The translations under genes were made by a program, and so were the position numbers. Positions 61,670 through 64,000 of a stretch of DNA of 64,000 nucleotides are shown piece by piece. The stretch is from Candidatus Aminicenantes bacterium JdFR-78. Its GTDB lineage: Bacteria; Acidobacteriota; Aminicenantia; JdFR-78. Under the pieces are notes generated by a model. The model did not search any database and had not been told where the DNA came from. It saw nothing but the letters and a program-made list of their open reading frames with translations. Location: contig MTON01000013.1 in the NCBI GenBank assembly GCA_002010665.1, positions 1-64,000 on the forward strand, given 5' to 3'. Numbering within the stretch: position 1 is the first letter of the stretch; each line of letters begins with the position of its first letter.

Positions 61670-63430
61670 ATGAATTTAAGAAAGTTTTGTTGTGTAAGTG
61701 TTATTTTAATTTTAGGAATTGCTCTTACATCTTCATTAGTTTTTGCATCGCATAAATGTAAGAGTTGCGATTCAGAAGATTGGATTCCTCAAAGAAAGGG
61801 TTGCACAGTGATTATAGTTGGAAAGGATGCTTCAGTAGATGGTTCAGTTATGACTACTCATACATGTGATTGTGGAGTATGTGACTGGACATGGAGATAT
61901 GTTCCTCCTGCAGACCATAAGCCAGGTGAAATGAGAAAGATATATCATATAGATCAATTCGGTTCTTGGCCTCCTGAAAAAGGATTGAAATGGGATGTAT
62001 ATACAAAAAATTTTACTGGACTTGAAATTCCTCAGGTTCCCCACACTTATGGTTATATACATGGAATGTTCGGGTATATGAATGACCAACAACTTGCAAT
62101 TGGTGAGTCAACTATTGGATGTAGGAAAGAAATGGAAAACAGGACTCCAACCCCTAAATTCGATATAACAATGCTGACAATTCTTGCAATGGAAAGATGT
62201 AAAACAGTAAGGGAAGCAATAAAACTCATGGGCTCTCTCGCTGAGAAATATGGATATGGCTATACAGATACAGGAGAGATGCTTGCAGTGGCAGATCCAA
62301 ATGAAGTTTGGATTTTTGAAATAATGCCTGTCGGACCATTATGGACTCCTGAAAGTGGAAAACCAGGAGCTATCTGGTGTGCACAGAGAGTTCCAGATGA
62401 TCATGTGAGTGTCTGTCCGAATGAATCCAGAATAGGTGAGATAGATTTAAATAACCCCGACTATTTTATGGCATCATCAAATGTAATTTCATATGCAATT
62501 GAGCATGGTTATTGGGATCCAAAGAGTGGTGAACCATTTAACTGGAAAAAGGCATATTCGCCAAAAGAAGGCAGTGCATTAAGCACAAATGGAGCAAGAG
62601 GGAGGCTTTGGAGATTTTTTAGTCTTGTTGCTCCCTCCAAAAAGTTTAGTCCTGACACGCCCAATATGGAACTTCCATTCTCTGTTAAGCCGGATAAGAA
62701 ATTATCAGTTAAAGATGTTATGGCTTTAACTCGCGATAAATATCAGGGAACTCCCTTTGATCCAGCAAGGGGCTTACAAGGAGGACCTTTTGCTAATCCA
62801 AACTTTTTACCATATGGATTTGAACTTAATGGAAAAAGATATAGACTTCCTCGACCAATAAGTGTAAATCGCGCAGAATATGTTACAATTACTCAGAGCA
62901 GAAATTGGCTTCCAAACCCAATAGGAGGGATTGTATGGATAGCTTTTGGTGCTCAAGATACCTCCTGCTATATGCCCTTTTATGCTGGAATTAAGAAAAT
63001 TCCAGATTCTTTTAAATTTGGTGATCACTGGACCTTTGATAGAAAATCAGCTCGCTGGGCATTTGATTATGTGGACTTTCATACCCAGGTCCTCTATTCC
63101 TTAGCAATTCAAGATGTCAGAAAAGCTCAGGAAAAATGGGAAGGAATGGCATTGGAGTGGATTCCAATAATTGATAAAATCGCACTTGAACTCTATAAAA
63201 AGGATCCTGAAAAGGCAAGAGATTTCCTAACAAATTTTTGTATAAATTTTGCAAATAATGTTATTAATGCGTGGTGGGAACTTGGAGACCAATTGCTCGT
63301 TAAATACAATCATCTATGGATTTACGATGTAAAAACAAGAAAAAGAAAACCATTGAAATTTCCAGAATGGTATCTCAAATTACTGATTGAATATAACAAA
63401 TTGAAACCTGAGCCCGAAAAGAAAAAATAA
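61670..63430 (+). CDS. C69 family dipeptidase
   Basis: A 586-residue Ntn-hydrolase of peptidase family C69. A signal peptide (about residues 1-27) precedes CKSCDSEDW and then Cys45 in GCTVIIVGKDASVDGSVM, where relatives become active after processing to expose this Cys. Other family parts are NRTPTPKFDIT, GYGYTDTGEMLAVADPNEVW and a tail with FAFGAQDT-like segments. It would cleave dipeptides in the periplasm. It has a strong SD (GAGGAGG) and lies 43 nt upstream of the truncated secreted gene. Confidence 0.9.
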   Translation: MNLRKFCCVSVILILGIALTSSLVFASHKCKSCDSEDWIPQRKGCTVIIVGKDASVDGSVMTTHTCDCGVCDWTWRYVPPADHKPGEMRKIYHIDQFGSWPPEKGLKWDVYTKNFTGLEIPQVPHTYGYIHGMFGYMNDQQLAIGESTIGCRKEMENRTPTPKFDITMLTILAMERCKTVREAIKLMGSLAEKYGYGYTDTGEMLAVADPNEVWIFEIMPVGPLWTPESGKPGAIWCAQRVPDDHVSVCPNESRIGEIDLNNPDYFMASSNVISYAIEHGYWDPKSGEPFNWKKAYSPKEGSALSTNGARGRLWRFFSLVAPSKKFSPDTPNMELPFSVKPDKKLSVKDVMALTRDKYQGTPFDPARGLQGGPFANPNFLPYGFELNGKRYRLPRPISVNRAEYVTITQSRNWLPNPIGGIVWIAFGAQDTSCYMPFYAGIKKIPDSFKFGDHWTFDRKSARWAFDYVDFHTQVLYSLAIQDVRKAQEKWEGMALEWIPIIDKIALELYKKDPEKARDFLTNFCINFANNVINAWWELGDQLLVKYNHLWIYDVKTRKRKPLKFPEWYLKLLIEYNKLKPEPEKKK

Positions 63431-63473
63431 ATATTTTTAAATTTTAAATGTTTCTTATAAAAGGAGAATCAAA

Positions 63474-64000
63474 ATGAAAAGACTGAGTAAAGTAGGATTT
63501 TTTGGTTTTTTTCTTACTTTGTTATTTTTCGGTTTAATTGTATTGAATTCTGAAGAAATTCCTAAAGCTCAATTACCTGTTATTACAACATCTGCTGGAC
63601 AGAGTCCTGATGTAACAACAGTTAATATAATATGTGAAGAAGCAGGTGTAATGTACGACTATTGTGATGTTGTAACTCCTGAAATGTTAAAAGATGGAGT
63701 TGGATTAGGTGACAGAAAATCAGCTCCGGGTTTTCATGTAGAAGTGCATACAGATTTAAATAAATTTCCAAAAGGAACTCCATATAAAACTATAATTATT
63801 GCGATTGGTGCAAGTTTGAAGGGAATGGGAGCTTCTGGCCTTACTGTTGAGACAGAGTTAGAGCGTCTAAAAAAAGTCATTAATTATTGCAAAAAGAATG
63901 GAATTTTTATAATAGGAGTTCATATTGGAGGAAGTTCAAAAAGAGGAGCACCTGGAAGTGATAATGAAAGAATGATTGATGCTGTTGCTCCTTATGCTGA
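63474..64000 (+). CDS. Secreted DUF6305-like protein (truncated by window end)
   Basis: An incomplete gene of at least 175 codons running off the window. It begins MKRLSKVGFFGFFLTLLFF (signal peptide), followed by LPVITTSAGQSPDVTTVNII and TIIIAIGASLKGMGASGL. The pattern resembles DUF6305 family proteins of unknown function; I am not certain of the family. SD AAGGAG precedes the ATG. It probably forms an operon with the C69 peptidase. Confidence 0.6.
   Translation, partial: MKRLSKVGFFGFFLTLLFFGLIVLNSEEIPKAQLPVITTSAGQSPDVTTVNIICEEAGVMYDYCDVVTPEMLKDGVGLGDRKSAPGFHVEVHTDLNKFPKGTPYKTIIIAIGASLKGMGASGLTVETELERLKKVINYCKKNGIFIIGVHIGGSSKRGAPGSDNERMIDAVAPYA

Overview
The window comes from an AT-rich (by eye about one-third GC), diderm-type bacterium. 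It encodes a porin-like beta-barrel, lipoproteins, an O-antigen/exopolysaccharide locus and MurA/MurB. No gene pins down the taxon. An uncultured lineage such as Aminicenantes is a guess from the gene mix (C69 peptidase plus a secreted partner, GT81 synthase, four-helix-bundle genes) and cannot be confirmed by eye.

Layout: 1-590 holds the 3' end of a 23S rRNA and a complete 5S rRNA. 649-6446 carries an NhaC antiporter, a radical SAM enzyme, a GT81 glucosyl-3-phosphoglycerate synthase and glmS. 6485-36566 is a large surface-polysaccharide region, almost all on the minus strand: two O-antigen ligases, Wzx flippase, pyruvyl transferase, several glycosyltransferases, UDP-GlcNAc 2-epimerase, a lipid-carrier phosphosugar transferase of archaeal/eukaryotic type, rmlA (two copies), rmlB and rmlC. 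Within it, 11-21 kb is a mosaic of small cassettes (VapBC, DUF433/DUF5615, MazEF, four-helix-bundle genes) separated by imperfect 7-8 nt tandem repeats. 36.6-41 kb has a nucleotidyltransferase pair, a beta-barrel, a Wzz-like chain-length protein, a lipoprotein and two copies of a 151-nt promoter/RNA-like element. 41.2-56.4 kb is mostly housekeeping (murA, HIT, murB, NifU-like, clpB, HicAB, rpiB, an SHMT-like enzyme, pgsA). 56.4-64 kb has a polyprenyl-phosphate sugar transferase with a GT4, a RecB-like nuclease, a methyltransferase, a C69 dipeptidase and a truncated secreted protein.

How the genes fit together: GlmS makes the amino-sugar precursor; WecB, RmlA/B/C and the bi-domain dehydrogenase make nucleotide sugars; the WcaJ-like and GPT-like enzymes load the lipid carrier; the GT2 and GT4 enzymes extend the chain; Wzx, the ligase/polymerases and Wzz export, polymerise and size it.

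The least explained signals are these. (1) All four four-helix-bundle genes, two intact and two broken, sit inside heptamer/octamer repeat tracts. The same repeats flank toxin-antitoxin cassettes and have entered one enzyme's reading frame twice. (2) Several genes have consensus-like promoters that place transcription start at or just before the ATG (leaderless mRNAs). (3) A 151-nt element with a conserved promoter and conserved 3' box occurs twice. (4) Two decayed copies of the start of the bi-domain dehydrogenase lie upstream of the living copy.
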